Shown: one piece after another, positions 7,770-15,795 of the stretch
Position numbering within the stretch: the stretch's first letter is position 1
Layout: each line of letters begins with the position of its first letter
Source of the DNA: Kineosporia sp. R_H_3
GTDB taxonomy: Bacteria; Actinomycetota; Actinomycetes; Actinomycetales; Kineosporiaceae
Assembly (NCBI RefSeq): GCF_002198675.1
Contig: NZ_MWLL01000178.1
Coordinates: 1 to 64,000 of the forward strand
Direction: 5' to 3'
DNA length: 64,000 nt
Position numbers and translations under genes: made by a program
Notes under the pieces: generated by a model
Databases searched by the model: none
The model's input: the letters and a program-made list of their open reading frames with translations, nothing else
What the model was told of the DNA's origin: nothing

Positions 7770-8924
7770 ATGAGACTGCGCCTGTCCGAGGCCGACGCGG
7801 CGTTCCGCGAGGAGATGCGCGCCTTCTTCACGACGCAGGTCCCCGAACGGATCCGGTCCGTCGTCGCGGAGCGCCGTGAGCTGAGCAAGGACGACATCGT
7901 CGAGACGCAGCGGATCCTCAACGCCGCCGGGCTCGCCGTCCCCGCCTGGCCGACCGAGTGGGGCGGCCGCGGCTGGACCTCGCTCCAACGGCACATCTGG
8001 CACGAGGAGATGCAGCTCGCGAACGTGCCGGCGCCGCTGGCGTTCAACACGTCGATGGTCGGCCCGGTCATCGCGACGTTCGGCAGCCAGGAGCAGAAGG
8101 AGCGGTTCCTCCCGGCGACGGCCAACATCGACATCTGGTGGTCGCAGGGCTTCTCCGAGCCGGACGCCGGCTCCGACCTCGCCTCGCTGCGGACGGCGGC
8201 CGTCCGGGACGGCGACCACTACGTGGTGAACGGCCAGAAGACGTGGACGACCCTCGGCCAGTACGGCGACTGGATCTTCACCCTCGTCCGCACCGACCCG
8301 GACGCCCCGAAGAAGCAGATGGGCATCTCGTTCCTGCTCATCGACATGACGTCGCCCGGGCTCACGGTGCGGCCGATCAAGCTCATCGACGGCGGCCAGG
8401 AGGTCAACGAGGTCTTCTTCGAGGACGTGCGCGTCCCGGTCGGCAACCTCGTCGGCGAGGAGAACAAGGGCTGGACCTACGCGAAGTTCCTCCTCGGCAA
8501 CGAGCGGGTCGGCGTCGCGCCGGTCGGCTCGACGAAGAGCGTGCTCGCCCGGGCCAAGCAGCTCGCGAAGGACCGCCTCGACGACCCGTTCGTCGCCGCC
8601 CGGTTCGCCGAGCTCGAGACCGAGCTGCTCGCGCTCGAGCTCACGGCGCTGCGCGTCGTCGCGAACTCTGCCGACGGCAAGCCGCACCCGGCGTCCTCCG
8701 TGCTCAAGCTGCGCGGCACCCAGCTCCAGCAGGCCGTCACCGAGCTGCTCGTCGACCTCGCCGGCCCCGGCGGCGTCGCCTCGGGCGCGGACGACGACTC
8801 GGCGGTGCCGCAGTGGGCCCGGGTCGCCACGCCGCGCTACCTCAACTACCGCAAGGCCTCCATCTACGGCGGCTCCAACGAGGTGCAGCGGCAGATCATC
8901 GCCGGCACCATCCTCGGGCTCTGA
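7770..8924 (+). CDS. Acyl-CoA dehydrogenase, PimC/FadE-like subunit
   Basis: This is a 384-aa acyl-CoA dehydrogenase. The N-terminal helical domain carries PAWPTEWGGRGW. The FAD and acyl contact region is WSQGFSEPDAGSDLASL, and the C-terminal domain ends IYGGSNEVQRQII. The position that holds the catalytic Glu in MCAD (IYEG) is Gly here. The gene follows a GAGGGAG ribosome site and is the first of a two-gene operon, 23 bases before the second dehydrogenase. Adjacent unequal FadE pairs in actinobacteria often form alpha2beta2 enzymes acting on CoA esters of dicarboxylic acids, steroid side chains or branched acids. The substrate is unknown here. Confidence 0.9.
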   Translation: MRLRLSEADAAFREEMRAFFTTQVPERIRSVVAERRELSKDDIVETQRILNAAGLAVPAWPTEWGGRGWTSLQRHIWHEEMQLANVPAPLAFNTSMVGPVIATFGSQEQKERFLPATANIDIWWSQGFSEPDAGSDLASLRTAAVRDGDHYVVNGQKTWTTLGQYGDWIFTLVRTDPDAPKKQMGISFLLIDMTSPGLTVRPIKLIDGGQEVNEVFFEDVRVPVGNLVGEENKGWTYAKFLLGNERVGVAPVGSTKSVLARAKQLAKDRLDDPFVAARFAELETELLALELTALRVVANSADGKPHPASSVLKLRGTQLQQAVTELLVDLAGPGGVASGADDDSAVPQWARVATPRYLNYRKASIYGGSNEVQRQIIAGTILGL

Positions 8925-8947
8925 CCGGCTCAGAAGGGCTGACGACC

Positions 8948-10105
8948 ATGGACTTCGAGCTGGACGACGAGCAGACGGCCCTGCGCGACGCGGTCCGCCG
9001 CCTGCTGGCGAGCACCTACGCGACGATCGACGGCCGCCGCGCCTCGACCGCCAAGGCACCGGGCTGGGACGAGGGGATGTGGGGCCGGCTCGCGGAGATG
9101 GGCGTGCTCGGCCTCCCGTTCACCGAGGAGGACGGCGGCATGGGCGCCGGCCCGGTCGAGGTGGCGCTGGTCGCCGAGCAGCTCGGGAGGGTCCTCGCGC
9201 CCGAGCCGTTCGCCGAGGCGGTCGTCCTCGCCGGCGGGCTGGTCGCCGCCGCGGGGAGCGCCGCGCAGAAGGAGCAGCTGCTGCCGGGCGTCGTCGACGG
9301 GACGACCGTCGCGGCGTTCGCGCACTTCGAGCCCGGCGCCGCGGCCGGCGCCCCGCCGCGCAGCGTGACGGCGACGCAGGACGGCGACGGCTGGGTGCTC
9401 GACGGCGTCAAGGAGCCGGTTCTCCACGGCGCGCAGGCCGGTCTGCTCGTCGTCTCCGCCCGGGTCGACGCCGACGGCACGGACCGCACGGGGCTCTTCG
9501 TCGTGGCGGCCGACGCCGCGGGGCTCGACCGGGTCGACTACCCGACGTACGACGGCACCCGGGCGGCCAGGGTCACCTTCGCCTCGACGCCGGCGACCCC
9601 GCTCGGTGCCGCCGGGGCGAACGCCTCGGACGTGGTCGCGCTCGTCACGGCTCACGCGCAGGTCGCGCTCTGCCACGAGGCGGTCGGTGCGATGGCGACG
9701 GCCCTCGACCTCACGACGGAGTACCTGCGGACCCGCAAGCAGTTCGGCGTCCCGCTCAAGACCTTCCAGGCGCTGACCTTCCGCGCCGCGGACATGTACG
9801 TCTCGCTCGAGCTCGCCCGGAGCATGGCGCTGTGGGCCACGCTCGTGCTCGCGGACGGCGACCCGGACGCCGCGGTCGTGGCGGCCACGCGGGCCGTCGT
9901 CCAGACGAGCGCCGCGGGCCGGCACATCGGCCAGGAGGCGATTCAGCTCCACGGCGGCATCGGCATGACCGCCGAGTACGCCGTCGGGCACTACACGACC
10001 AGGCTCACCGCGATCGACCAGCTGCTCGGCGGCCGGACGGCGCACCTGCGGGTGCTCGCGGACCACGTCGGCGAGTACGACGTCGTGGACCCGCTGGCCG
10101 TCTGA
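8948..10105 (+). CDS. Acyl-CoA dehydrogenase, PimD/FadE-like partner subunit
   Basis: This is a 385-aa acyl-CoA dehydrogenase homologue that is diverged from its upstream neighbour. An N-terminal helical domain (DEQTALRDAVRRLLAS) is followed by a poorly conserved middle sheet domain. The C-terminal domain carries the family pattern RKQFGVPLKTFQAL and IQLHGGIGMTAEYAVGHY. The weak middle domain and the tight pairing with a complete FadE suggest the second chain of a heteromeric enzyme rather than an independent one. It ends just before the convergent Cys/His protein gene. Confidence 0.87.
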   Translation: MDFELDDEQTALRDAVRRLLASTYATIDGRRASTAKAPGWDEGMWGRLAEMGVLGLPFTEEDGGMGAGPVEVALVAEQLGRVLAPEPFAEAVVLAGGLVAAAGSAAQKEQLLPGVVDGTTVAAFAHFEPGAAAGAPPRSVTATQDGDGWVLDGVKEPVLHGAQAGLLVVSARVDADGTDRTGLFVVAADAAGLDRVDYPTYDGTRAARVTFASTPATPLGAAGANASDVVALVTAHAQVALCHEAVGAMATALDLTTEYLRTRKQFGVPLKTFQALTFRAADMYVSLELARSMALWATLVLADGDPDAAVVAATRAVVQTSAAGRHIGQEAIQLHGGIGMTAEYAVGHYTTRLTAIDQLLGGRTAHLRVLADHVGEYDVVDPLAV

Positions 10106-10141
10106 CCGCCTCACGCGCCGCCGGGCCGGGGCGGCCGCCGC

Positions 10142-10498
10142 TCAGCCGTAGCGGTGGTTCTTCTCCGAGTGCCCGGACGGGCGGCTGCACGACTTGCCGC
10201 TCATGTTGCGGTGACCGCAGAGCGCCTCGGCGGGCTCGGCCTCGTCGCCCGGCGCCCCGGGGGCCGCCTCCGCGGCCGCGTCGGCCGCCGCCTCGGCGGC
10301 CGTCCGCGGCTTGGTCGACCTCGCCCGCTTGGGCTTCTCCGCCGCCGGTGCGCCGCCCTCGGCCGCCGGCGCCGCGGCGACCCGGGCCGTGGTGGCCGTG
10401 GGTGCACCACCAGCCGCCGAACGCTCGGCGGCCAGCTTCGACCTGTACTCGGCGAACCGGGCTTCTCTCATCGCGCGCTGCGCATCGACCTTGCTCAC
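10142..10498 (-). CDS. Small protein with Ala-rich linker and C-terminal Cys/His motif
   Basis: This 118-aa protein has a charged N-terminal helix (SKVDAQRAMREARFAEYRSKLAAER) followed by about 60 residues of Ala/Pro/Lys low complexity. The last 25 residues are dense in Cys and His: CGHRNMSGKSC, then RPSGHSEKNHRYG. The spacing (C-G-H, then C, then G-H, then H-R-Y) looks like a small zinc site. I know similar C-termini in uncharacterised actinobacterial proteins but no function. Lys/Arg-rich stretches make nucleic-acid binding possible. It stands alone, convergent with the dehydrogenase operon and 70 bases downstream of the macro-domain gene. Confidence 0.75.
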   Translation of the reverse strand: MSKVDAQRAMREARFAEYRSKLAAERSAAGGAPTATTARVAAAPAAEGGAPAAEKPKRARSTKPRTAAEAAADAAAEAAPGAPGDEAEPAEALCGHRNMSGKSCSRPSGHSEKNHRYG

Positions 10499-10568
10499 GC
10501 CGTCAGGCTAGACGGTCCCACCGACACCGGCTCTCCGCCGTCCACAGGCAGGCGTGTGATCTGCGGTG

Positions 10569-11237
10569 TCAGCGGGTCCGTGGCTGGATCCGGCCCGGCG
10601 TGTCGGTGTACAGCGCCTGGTGGTCGAACGACGCGTCCGCCCAGGAGCGGGGCAGGGTGATCGGGCCGCAGGCGCCTTCGAGGGCGGCCCGGACCTGCCG
10701 CGCGCACGTGGCGGCGCCCACCCGGCCGACCCCGGTCCCGAGCCCGGGCACGGCCACGGTGCGGACGACGTCGCGCACCGGGCGGCCGGCGTCCGGCCCG
10801 TCGGCCACGACGCCCCGCTCGACCAGGCGCAGAACGGCCCGCATCGCGAGATAGGGGTTCACGGTGTCCGGGGGCAGCTGCACGGGGACCCGCATGGTGG
10901 GGGCGAGGACGACGTACGGCACCGCCGGGTCCGCGGTGGGGACGAGGTCCGCGTCCCCGACGAGCAACTCGCCGTCGTGGCGGTGGAGGACGGCGGCCCT
11001 GGCGGCGTCCTGCAGCGCGGGACCGAACCGGTCCGCGTAGAGGGCGTCGAGACCGCCGTCCATGAACCCGAAGCTGTTCGCCGGGCTGACGAGGGCGTCC
11101 GCCTCCAGGTCGAGGATCGACCCCTGCCCGCCCGACACCCAGTCGCCGACGGCCTCCGCGACCTGCGCGTAGGCACGGGCCAGTGCCGGGTCGAGGGCGC
11201 AGAGCACGACCCGGAGGCCGGCGACGCGTGGCTGCAC
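10569..11237 (-). CDS. Macro domain protein (ADP-ribose binding)
   Basis: This is a 222-aa macro-domain protein. The conserved ligand loop is seen as DALVSPANSFGFMDGGLD, and VPGLGTGVGRVG forms the second phosphate-contacting loop. Such domains bind or hydrolyse ADP-ribose derivatives. GTG 11237 is preferred, with AGGA about 10 bases upstream; the open frame extends to 11366, but that N-terminus is Arg/Pro-rich and unlike the family. It is divergent from the VOC gene. No ADP-ribosyltransferase gene is nearby, so its substrate is unknown. Confidence 0.8.
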   Translation of the reverse strand: MQPRVAGLRVVLCALDPALARAYAQVAEAVGDWVSGGQGSILDLEADALVSPANSFGFMDGGLDALYADRFGPALQDAARAAVLHRHDGELLVGDADLVPTADPAVPYVVLAPTMRVPVQLPPDTVNPYLAMRAVLRLVERGVVADGPDAGRPVRDVVRTVAVPGLGTGVGRVGAATCARQVRAALEGACGPITLPRSWADASFDHQALYTDTPGRIQPRTR

Positions 11238-11272
11238 CCGCACATCCTGGCAGGAGGCGCCGACCCATTTGC

Positions 11273-11302
11273 TTGACCGTTGAACTAAGCCCTTCGTAGG
11301 GT
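11273..11302 (+). promoter_or_regulatory. Candidate sigma-70 type promoter of the VOC gene
   Basis: TTGACC (11273-11278) and TAGGGT (11297-11302) are separated by 18 bases and point at the VOC gene start at 11356. Between them lies TTGAACTAA, locally AT-rich against the surrounding GC. No regulator is identifiable. Confidence 0.55.
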
Positions 11303-11355
11303 CTCCCGGAGCATCGGAGGTCGCCCGACGGCGGCGCGGCACAGGAGGAGGACCC

Positions 11356-11820
11356 GTGCAGGTCAAGGAGCTGGGACACCTGGTCCTCTACGTGCGCGAC
11401 CTCGCGACGTCGGTGCACTTCTACCGCGACGTCCTCGGCTGGCGCCCCATCCTCGACGGCACCCTGGGGCCGAACCCGATGCCCGTCGCGGCGTTCAACG
11501 CCCCCGGCGGGCGCACCCACCACGAGCTGCTGCTCATCGAGGTCGGCCGGGACGCCGCCGCGCTCCCGCCGGGCCGCCGGGTCGGGATGTACCACTTCGG
11601 GCTCAAGGTCGGGACGTCGGACGACGAGCTGCGCGAGGCGCTCGCGACGCTGCGGGCGAACGACGTGACGGTGCTCGGCGCGAGCGACCACGGCATGACC
11701 CACAGCCTCTACATCGCCGACCCCGACGGCAACGAGATCGAGCTCTACATCGACGTCCCGGGCGTCGACTGGGACGACCCGGCGCTCATGGCCATGGAGA
11801 TCAAGCCGCTGCGGCTGTGA
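11356..11820 (+). CDS. VOC superfamily protein, extradiol-dioxygenase/glyoxalase type
   Basis: This is a 154-aa single vicinal-oxygen-chelate fold. Likely metal ligands are the His in GHLVLYVRDL, the His in GMYHFGLKV and the Glu in GNEIELYID, matching the 2-His-1-Glu set of catechol 2,3-dioxygenase relatives. The short length suggests a one-module dimer. The GTG start follows GGAGGAGG. It converges on the catabolic operon but lies on the other strand, with its own promoter. It could be a dioxygenase, a glyoxalase-like enzyme or a resistance protein; the sequence does not decide. Confidence 0.8.
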   Translation: MQVKELGHLVLYVRDLATSVHFYRDVLGWRPILDGTLGPNPMPVAAFNAPGGRTHHELLLIEVGRDAAALPPGRRVGMYHFGLKVGTSDDELREALATLRANDVTVLGASDHGMTHSLYIADPDGNEIELYIDVPGVDWDDPALMAMEIKPLRL

Positions 11821-11847
11821 CCGGGCGACCCGCGGCGGGCCGCCCGG
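11821..11847. terminator. Hairpin between convergent VOC and BKACE genes
   Basis: CCGGGCG (11821-11827) pairs with CGCCCGG (11841-11847), with further pairing possible in the 13-base loop. It starts one base after the VOC stop and ends 9 bases before the BKACE stop on the other strand, so it can end transcription in both directions. Confidence 0.55.
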
Positions 11848-11856
11848 CGCGCCGGG

Positions 11857-12792
11857 TCACACCTTGACCGAGTCCCGCCCCTTGAGCGCGAGCATCGCCC
11901 TCGCCTCGTCGGGCGTCGCGATGTCGTGCCCGAGCTCCCCGAGCAGCCGGGCGACCTTCGCGACCTGCTCGGCGTTGTTCTTCGCGAGCTCGCCGCGGCC
12001 GAGGTAGAGGTTATCCTCGAGCCCGACCCGGACGTTGCCGCCCATGAGCGCGGACGCCGTCGCGAACGTCATCTGGGCCCGGCCGGCACCGAACGCCGAG
12101 AGGTAGTAGTCCTCGCCGAAGAGCTTGTCGGCGATGGACACCATGTGCGTGAGGTTGTCGAGGTCGGCGCCGATCCCGCCGAGGATCCCGAAGATCGTCT
12201 GCACGAAGAACGGCGGCTCGGCGAGGCCGAGGTCGACGACGTGCGCGAGGTTGTAGAGGTGCCCGACGTCGTAGCACTCGAACTCGAAGCGGGTGCCGCG
12301 CTCCTTGCCGAGGAGCTGCAGCGTCGTCTCGATCTGGGTGAACGAGTTGGCGAAGATGCTGCCACGGCTGCCGAGGACGTACGGCTTCTCCCACTCGTGG
12401 AGCCACTCCCGGTCCCGCGCCGCGGCGGCCGCGAAGTTGAAGTTGATCGACCCCATGTTCAGCGAGGCGACCTCGGGCTCGAACTCCAGGGCGGCGGCGA
12501 GCCGCTGCTCGACCGTCATCGTGATCGCACCGCCGGTCGTGATGTTGATGACGGCGTCCGTGCCGTGCGCGAGCGCGGAGACGAAGGGCCGGTAGACCTC
12601 CGGGTCGGGCGAGGGCCGGCCGTCCTGCGGGTCCCGCGCGTGCAGGTGGAGGATCGCGGCGCCCGCCTCGACCGCGGCGGTGCCCTGCTCGACCATCTCC
12701 TCGGCGGTCACGGGCAGCCCCGGTGACATGGACGGCGTGTGCACCGAGCCGGTCAGGGCACAGGAGATGATCGTCTTCTTCGCTCGCTTCAC
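11857..12792 (-). CDS. Beta-keto acid cleavage enzyme (BKACE, DUF849 family)
   Basis: This is a 311-aa TIM-barrel protein of the BKACE family. The zinc motif LHLHARD lies near residue 50 of the mature frame. INITTGGAITMT, SLNMGSINF and GLEDNLYLGRGELAKNN match conserved barrel loops. Known reaction: a beta-keto acid plus acetyl-CoA gives acetoacetate plus a new CoA ester. GTG 12792 follows GGAG; the upstream Ser/Arg-rich extension is not coding. It is the last gene of the catabolic operon, 64 bases after the SnoaL-like gene. I infer that it processes a beta-keto acid formed from the ring-cleavage product. Confidence 0.9.
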   Translation of the reverse strand: MKRAKKTIISCALTGSVHTPSMSPGLPVTAEEMVEQGTAAVEAGAAILHLHARDPQDGRPSPDPEVYRPFVSALAHGTDAVINITTGGAITMTVEQRLAAALEFEPEVASLNMGSINFNFAAAAARDREWLHEWEKPYVLGSRGSIFANSFTQIETTLQLLGKERGTRFEFECYDVGHLYNLAHVVDLGLAEPPFFVQTIFGILGGIGADLDNLTHMVSIADKLFGEDYYLSAFGAGRAQMTFATASALMGGNVRVGLEDNLYLGRGELAKNNAEQVAKVARLLGELGHDIATPDEARAMLALKGRDSVKV

Positions 12793-12856
12793 GGTGCGCT
12801 CCAGGGGTGGGGATCGGTCAGAAGCCGGGTCAGAGCAGGGGCTGGGGGTCAGCGCG

Positions 12857-13276
12857 TCACAGGTCGCTGACGATCGTGTGCCGGACGACGCGCCACCGGT
12901 CGCCGTCGCGGACGACGACCTCCTCGAGGCGGCCGCTCGCCGCGACGACCGGACCGGCGTCGCCCGGCTCGAGCCGGAAGTAGTAGACGGTCGCGCGGAG
13001 CGGGCCGTCGGCGCCAGGTCCCTCGAGGACAAGGTTCGTCGCGTGGTGCTTGGTGGTCCGCCGGCCGTCGGGGGCGGGGGCCGGCTGCCGGGCCTCGTAG
13101 AGGGCCCGGATCCGCTGCGGGTCGTCGGTCTCCAGCCCGCCGGCGGCGACGGTCGCCCCGTCGAGGACCTGCATCACCGCGTCGAGGTCGCAGCGGTCGC
13201 ACGCGTCGAAGTAGCGGGCGAAGTGCTCCTGGAGCGAGGCGTAGACCCAGGCGTGGTCCGTGCCCGGCCCGTTCAC
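12857..13276 (-). CDS. SnoaL/NTF2-like protein
   Basis: This is a 139-aa cone-shaped alpha+beta-barrel protein of the SnoaL-like (NTF2) superfamily. It has an N-terminal helix (LQEHFARYFDACDRCD), then a strand pattern ending in GDRWRVVRHTIVSDL. KHHATNLVLEG places His in the usual pocket. Members are isomerases, dehydratases, dioxygenase small subunits or binding proteins, so a catalytic role is only inferred. The GTG start overlaps the SDR stop by 4 bases, so the two are probably translated together. In this operon it may act on the same intermediate as the SDR. Confidence 0.8.
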   Translation of the reverse strand: MNGPGTDHAWVYASLQEHFARYFDACDRCDLDAVMQVLDGATVAAGGLETDDPQRIRALYEARQPAPAPDGRRTTKHHATNLVLEGPGADGPLRATVYYFRLEPGDAGPVVAASGRLEEVVVRDGDRWRVVRHTIVSDL

Positions 13277-14013
13277 GACGTGCCCGCGGCCGCGCGCTCG
13301 GCGATGACGACGGCCCCGACCGGGACGACGTCGCCGTTGCCGGCGTCGTGCACGGCCGACCACATCTGCTCGGCGCACGTGTGCGGGCTGGCGAACTCGC
13401 CGGCCGCCTCGACCTGGCGGAAGTACGTGACGAGCGGGACCTCGGCGGGGTCCCGGGTCATGACGCTGCGGACGACGTCGGTGAGGACGGCGTAGGGCAC
13501 GACCGTGACGACCCGGTCGCCCGAGCCGGCCAGCTCGGCGGCGACGATCCGGCCCCAGTGCTGGACGCCGTCCTTGCCGGCGCAGTACTGGGCCATCCCG
13601 GGGACGTCCTTGCCGGCGGCGGGCGAGCCGACGAGCACGAGGGTCGCCCTGACCCCGCGGCCCCGGCAGGCGCGCAGGAACGCCTGCCCGAGCGCCGGTC
13701 CCGAGGCGGCGTTGAGCACGACGACGGACGCGTACCCGGCCGGGTCGAGATCGACGACACGGCCGACCGGGTCGCCGGTGCCCGAGCAGTGCACGAGGAT
13801 GGCGTGCTCCGGCTGCTCCGCGTCGAGCGCGGCCTCGACCGTGGCGACGACGGCGGGCCACTGCGCCGGGTCGCCGAGGTCGGCCTGCGTCCAGTGCCCG
13901 CCGGACGGCCTGCGGCTGAAGGTGTGCGGCGCGCGGACGTCGTCCGGCCGCAGGTCGAGGAAGGCGGCGCCGATGCCGCTCGAGGCACCGGTGACGAACA
14001 GGGACGTGGACAT
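13273..14013 (-). CDS. Short-chain dehydrogenase/reductase
   Basis: This is a 246-aa SDR. The nucleotide loop TGASSGIG lies at residues 8-15, a catalytic-type Ser sits in LVLVGSPAAG, and the YxxxK pair is in AQYCAGKDG. The ATG at 14013 places the loop at the normal SDR position; the long upstream frame does not. It probably oxidises or reduces a hydroxyl/keto group on a ring-cleavage product with NAD(P). It overlaps the SnoaL-like gene by 4 bases and follows the GntR gene after 86 bases. Confidence 0.88.
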   Translation of the reverse strand: MSTSLFVTGASSGIGAAFLDLRPDDVRAPHTFSRRPSGGHWTQADLGDPAQWPAVVATVEAALDAEQPEHAILVHCSGTGDPVGRVVDLDPAGYASVVVLNAASGPALGQAFLRACRGRGVRATLVLVGSPAAGKDVPGMAQYCAGKDGVQHWGRIVAAELAGSGDRVVTVVPYAVLTDVVRSVMTRDPAEVPLVTYFRQVEAAGEFASPHTCAEQMWSAVHDAGNGDVVPVGAVVIAERAAAGTS

Positions 14014-14099
14014 GGCTGCTCCCGGGGGCGGGGACGACGAGGGGCCAGATCGGGGAGGTGCCGAGCTGGTGCGGGATCGGGGCGCGACGCCGGTGGGCG

Positions 14100-14786
14100 T
14101 CAGGTCGCGTGGTCGAGCAGGACGTTCGTCGTGTGCGCGATGTGCGCGGAGAGCCGTTGCGCGGCGAGCTCGGCGTCCTTGGCCTGGACCGCCTCGAGGA
14201 TGCCCCGGTGCTCGCCGGCGATGTCGCGCTCGGTGTCGCCGCCGATCGGGTGCGACCAGCGGCGGTACAGCTCGGCGGAGTCGCGCAGGGACTCGGCGAA
14301 CTCCAGCAGACGCGCGCTGCCGCACGCCGCGAGGAGCTGGGCGTGGAAGACCTGGTGCGCCCGGGCCCACTCCTCCCGGAACAGGGGCGGGTCGCTGTCG
14401 TCGAACTGCGGCGTGTTCTCGAGCACGTAGTGCGCGGCGACGAGCCCTGAACGCCACTCGACGTCACCGCGCTCGACGGACCTGCGCAGGGCGAGCGTCT
14501 CGATGTCGAGTCTCGTCGAGGTGAGGTCGAGGAGGTCCTCGCGCGTGATCGGCGTCACCTGGAAGCCCTGCTGCGGCTGGGAGACGACGAGCCCCTGCTC
14601 GGCCAGCCGGGTCAGGGCCTCCCGGACGACGCTGAGGCTCACCCCGTACTCCTGGGCGACGACCGACGGGCTGAGCTTCTCGCCGGGGCGCAGCCGGCCG
14701 TTGAGGATGTTGCGACGGACCGCCGAGTGCACCTCCAGGACCCTGGTCTTGGCCTTCGGCTCCGCCACGATGTCGATGTTAGCCAT
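14100..14786 (-). CDS. GntR-family regulator with FCD domain
   Basis: This is a 228-aa FadR-subfamily GntR protein. The winged helix (residues ~20-85) carries LRPGEKLSPSVVAQEYGVS and VVREALTRLAEQGLV. The FCD effector domain follows, with the expected metal-binding His set in HQVFHAQLLAACG, GEHRGILEAV and AHIAHTTN. It overlaps livM by 8 bases and so is expressed with the operon. Such regulators usually repress their own operon until a carboxylate ligand binds. The dyad at 23036-23069 is a candidate target, but that link is an inference. Confidence 0.9.
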   Translation of the reverse strand: MANIDIVAEPKAKTRVLEVHSAVRRNILNGRLRPGEKLSPSVVAQEYGVSLSVVREALTRLAEQGLVVSQPQQGFQVTPITREDLLDLTSTRLDIETLALRRSVERGDVEWRSGLVAAHYVLENTPQFDDSDPPLFREEWARAHQVFHAQLLAACGSARLLEFAESLRDSAELYRRWSHPIGGDTERDIAGEHRGILEAVQAKDAELAAQRLSAHIAHTTNVLLDHAT

Positions 14787-15795
14787 GCGTCACCCCCTCG
14801 CCCGCCGGTGAGGTGATCTTCGCAGCCGTCGGGCCCGCCGCCCGCGACCGGGTCCGGCGCCCGGCGACCCGGGCGGCGGCGGCCTCGACGAGCCCGACGA
14901 CACCGCCCGGCGCGGCGACGATCACCGCGATGACGAGGACGCCGGACAGGAGCGCCTGGACGACGGGCTGGTCCTCGAGGGAGCGGTCGAGCAGGTAGTA
15001 GACGACGAACGCGCCGACGACCGGGCCCCAGACCGTCCCCATGCCGCCGATGACGACCATGACGAGCGCGGTGACGACCCACTTGAGGCCGAACATCGAG
15101 TTCGGCTCGATGGACACCTGGTTGAGCGCGACCGTGCCGCCGACGAGCCCGGTGAGGAAGGCGCTGAGCACGAGCGCCCACCGCTTCACGCCGACCGCCG
15201 AGACCCCGAGCGCGGCCGCGGCGCCCTCGTCGTCCCGGACCGCCATGAGTCGCAGCCCGAAGCTCGACCGGACGACGAGCGAGACGGCGACGCACGTGAG
15301 GACGGCGACCGCGGCGACGACACGGAACTTCACGGCCCGGTCCGGCACCGCCTCGAGCGGGATGTTGAGGCCGCGGCTCTCCCCCGTCCACTCCCACGTG
15401 ACCATCCACGCGAGCGCCATGAGCGCCACGGCCGACGACCCGATCGTGAAGTACACGCCGGACAGGCGCAGCAGCGGGAACGAGAGCACCCAGGCCACCA
15501 GCGCCGCGAGCAGGGCGCCGCCGAGGAGCCCGGCCGCCCAGCCGGTACCGCCCTTGATGACGAGCATGGCGACCGTGTAGCCGCCCGCACCGACGAAGAC
15601 CGAGTGCCCGAGCGAGAGCTGGCCGCCGACGCCCCCGATGAGGTTCCAGGCCTGCGCCACCCCGACCCAGATGAGCAGGTTGAGCAGCACCTCCTGGGTG
15701 CCCCGCTCGACCCTGCCGGGCAGCAGCACGAGGACGACGAGGATCGCCGCCCAGCCGGCGAGCCCGACCAGGGTGCGACGGGTGGGGACGCTCAT
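14779..15795 (-). CDS. livM: Branched-chain amino acid type ABC transporter permease (LivM-like)
   Basis: This 338-aa inner-membrane permease has about nine hydrophobic segments. The family signature is visible in WNLIGGVGGQLSLGHS, LSGVYFTIGSSAVALM and the EAA-like loop RDDEGAAAALGV. The ATG at 15795 overlaps the LivH gene stop by 4 bases. It forms the import channel with LivH. In a catabolic operon, LIV-type systems often import aromatic or other carboxylic acids instead of amino acids. Confidence 0.92.
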   Translation of the reverse strand: MSVPTRRTLVGLAGWAAILVVLVLLPGRVERGTQEVLLNLLIWVGVAQAWNLIGGVGGQLSLGHSVFVGAGGYTVAMLVIKGGTGWAAGLLGGALLAALVAWVLSFPLLRLSGVYFTIGSSAVALMALAWMVTWEWTGESRGLNIPLEAVPDRAVKFRVVAAVAVLTCVAVSLVVRSSFGLRLMAVRDDEGAAAALGVSAVGVKRWALVLSAFLTGLVGGTVALNQVSIEPNSMFGLKWVVTALVMVVIGGMGTVWGPVVGAFVVYYLLDRSLEDQPVVQALLSGVLVIAVIVAAPGGVVGLVEAAAARVAGRRTRSRAAGPTAAKITSPAGEGVTHG

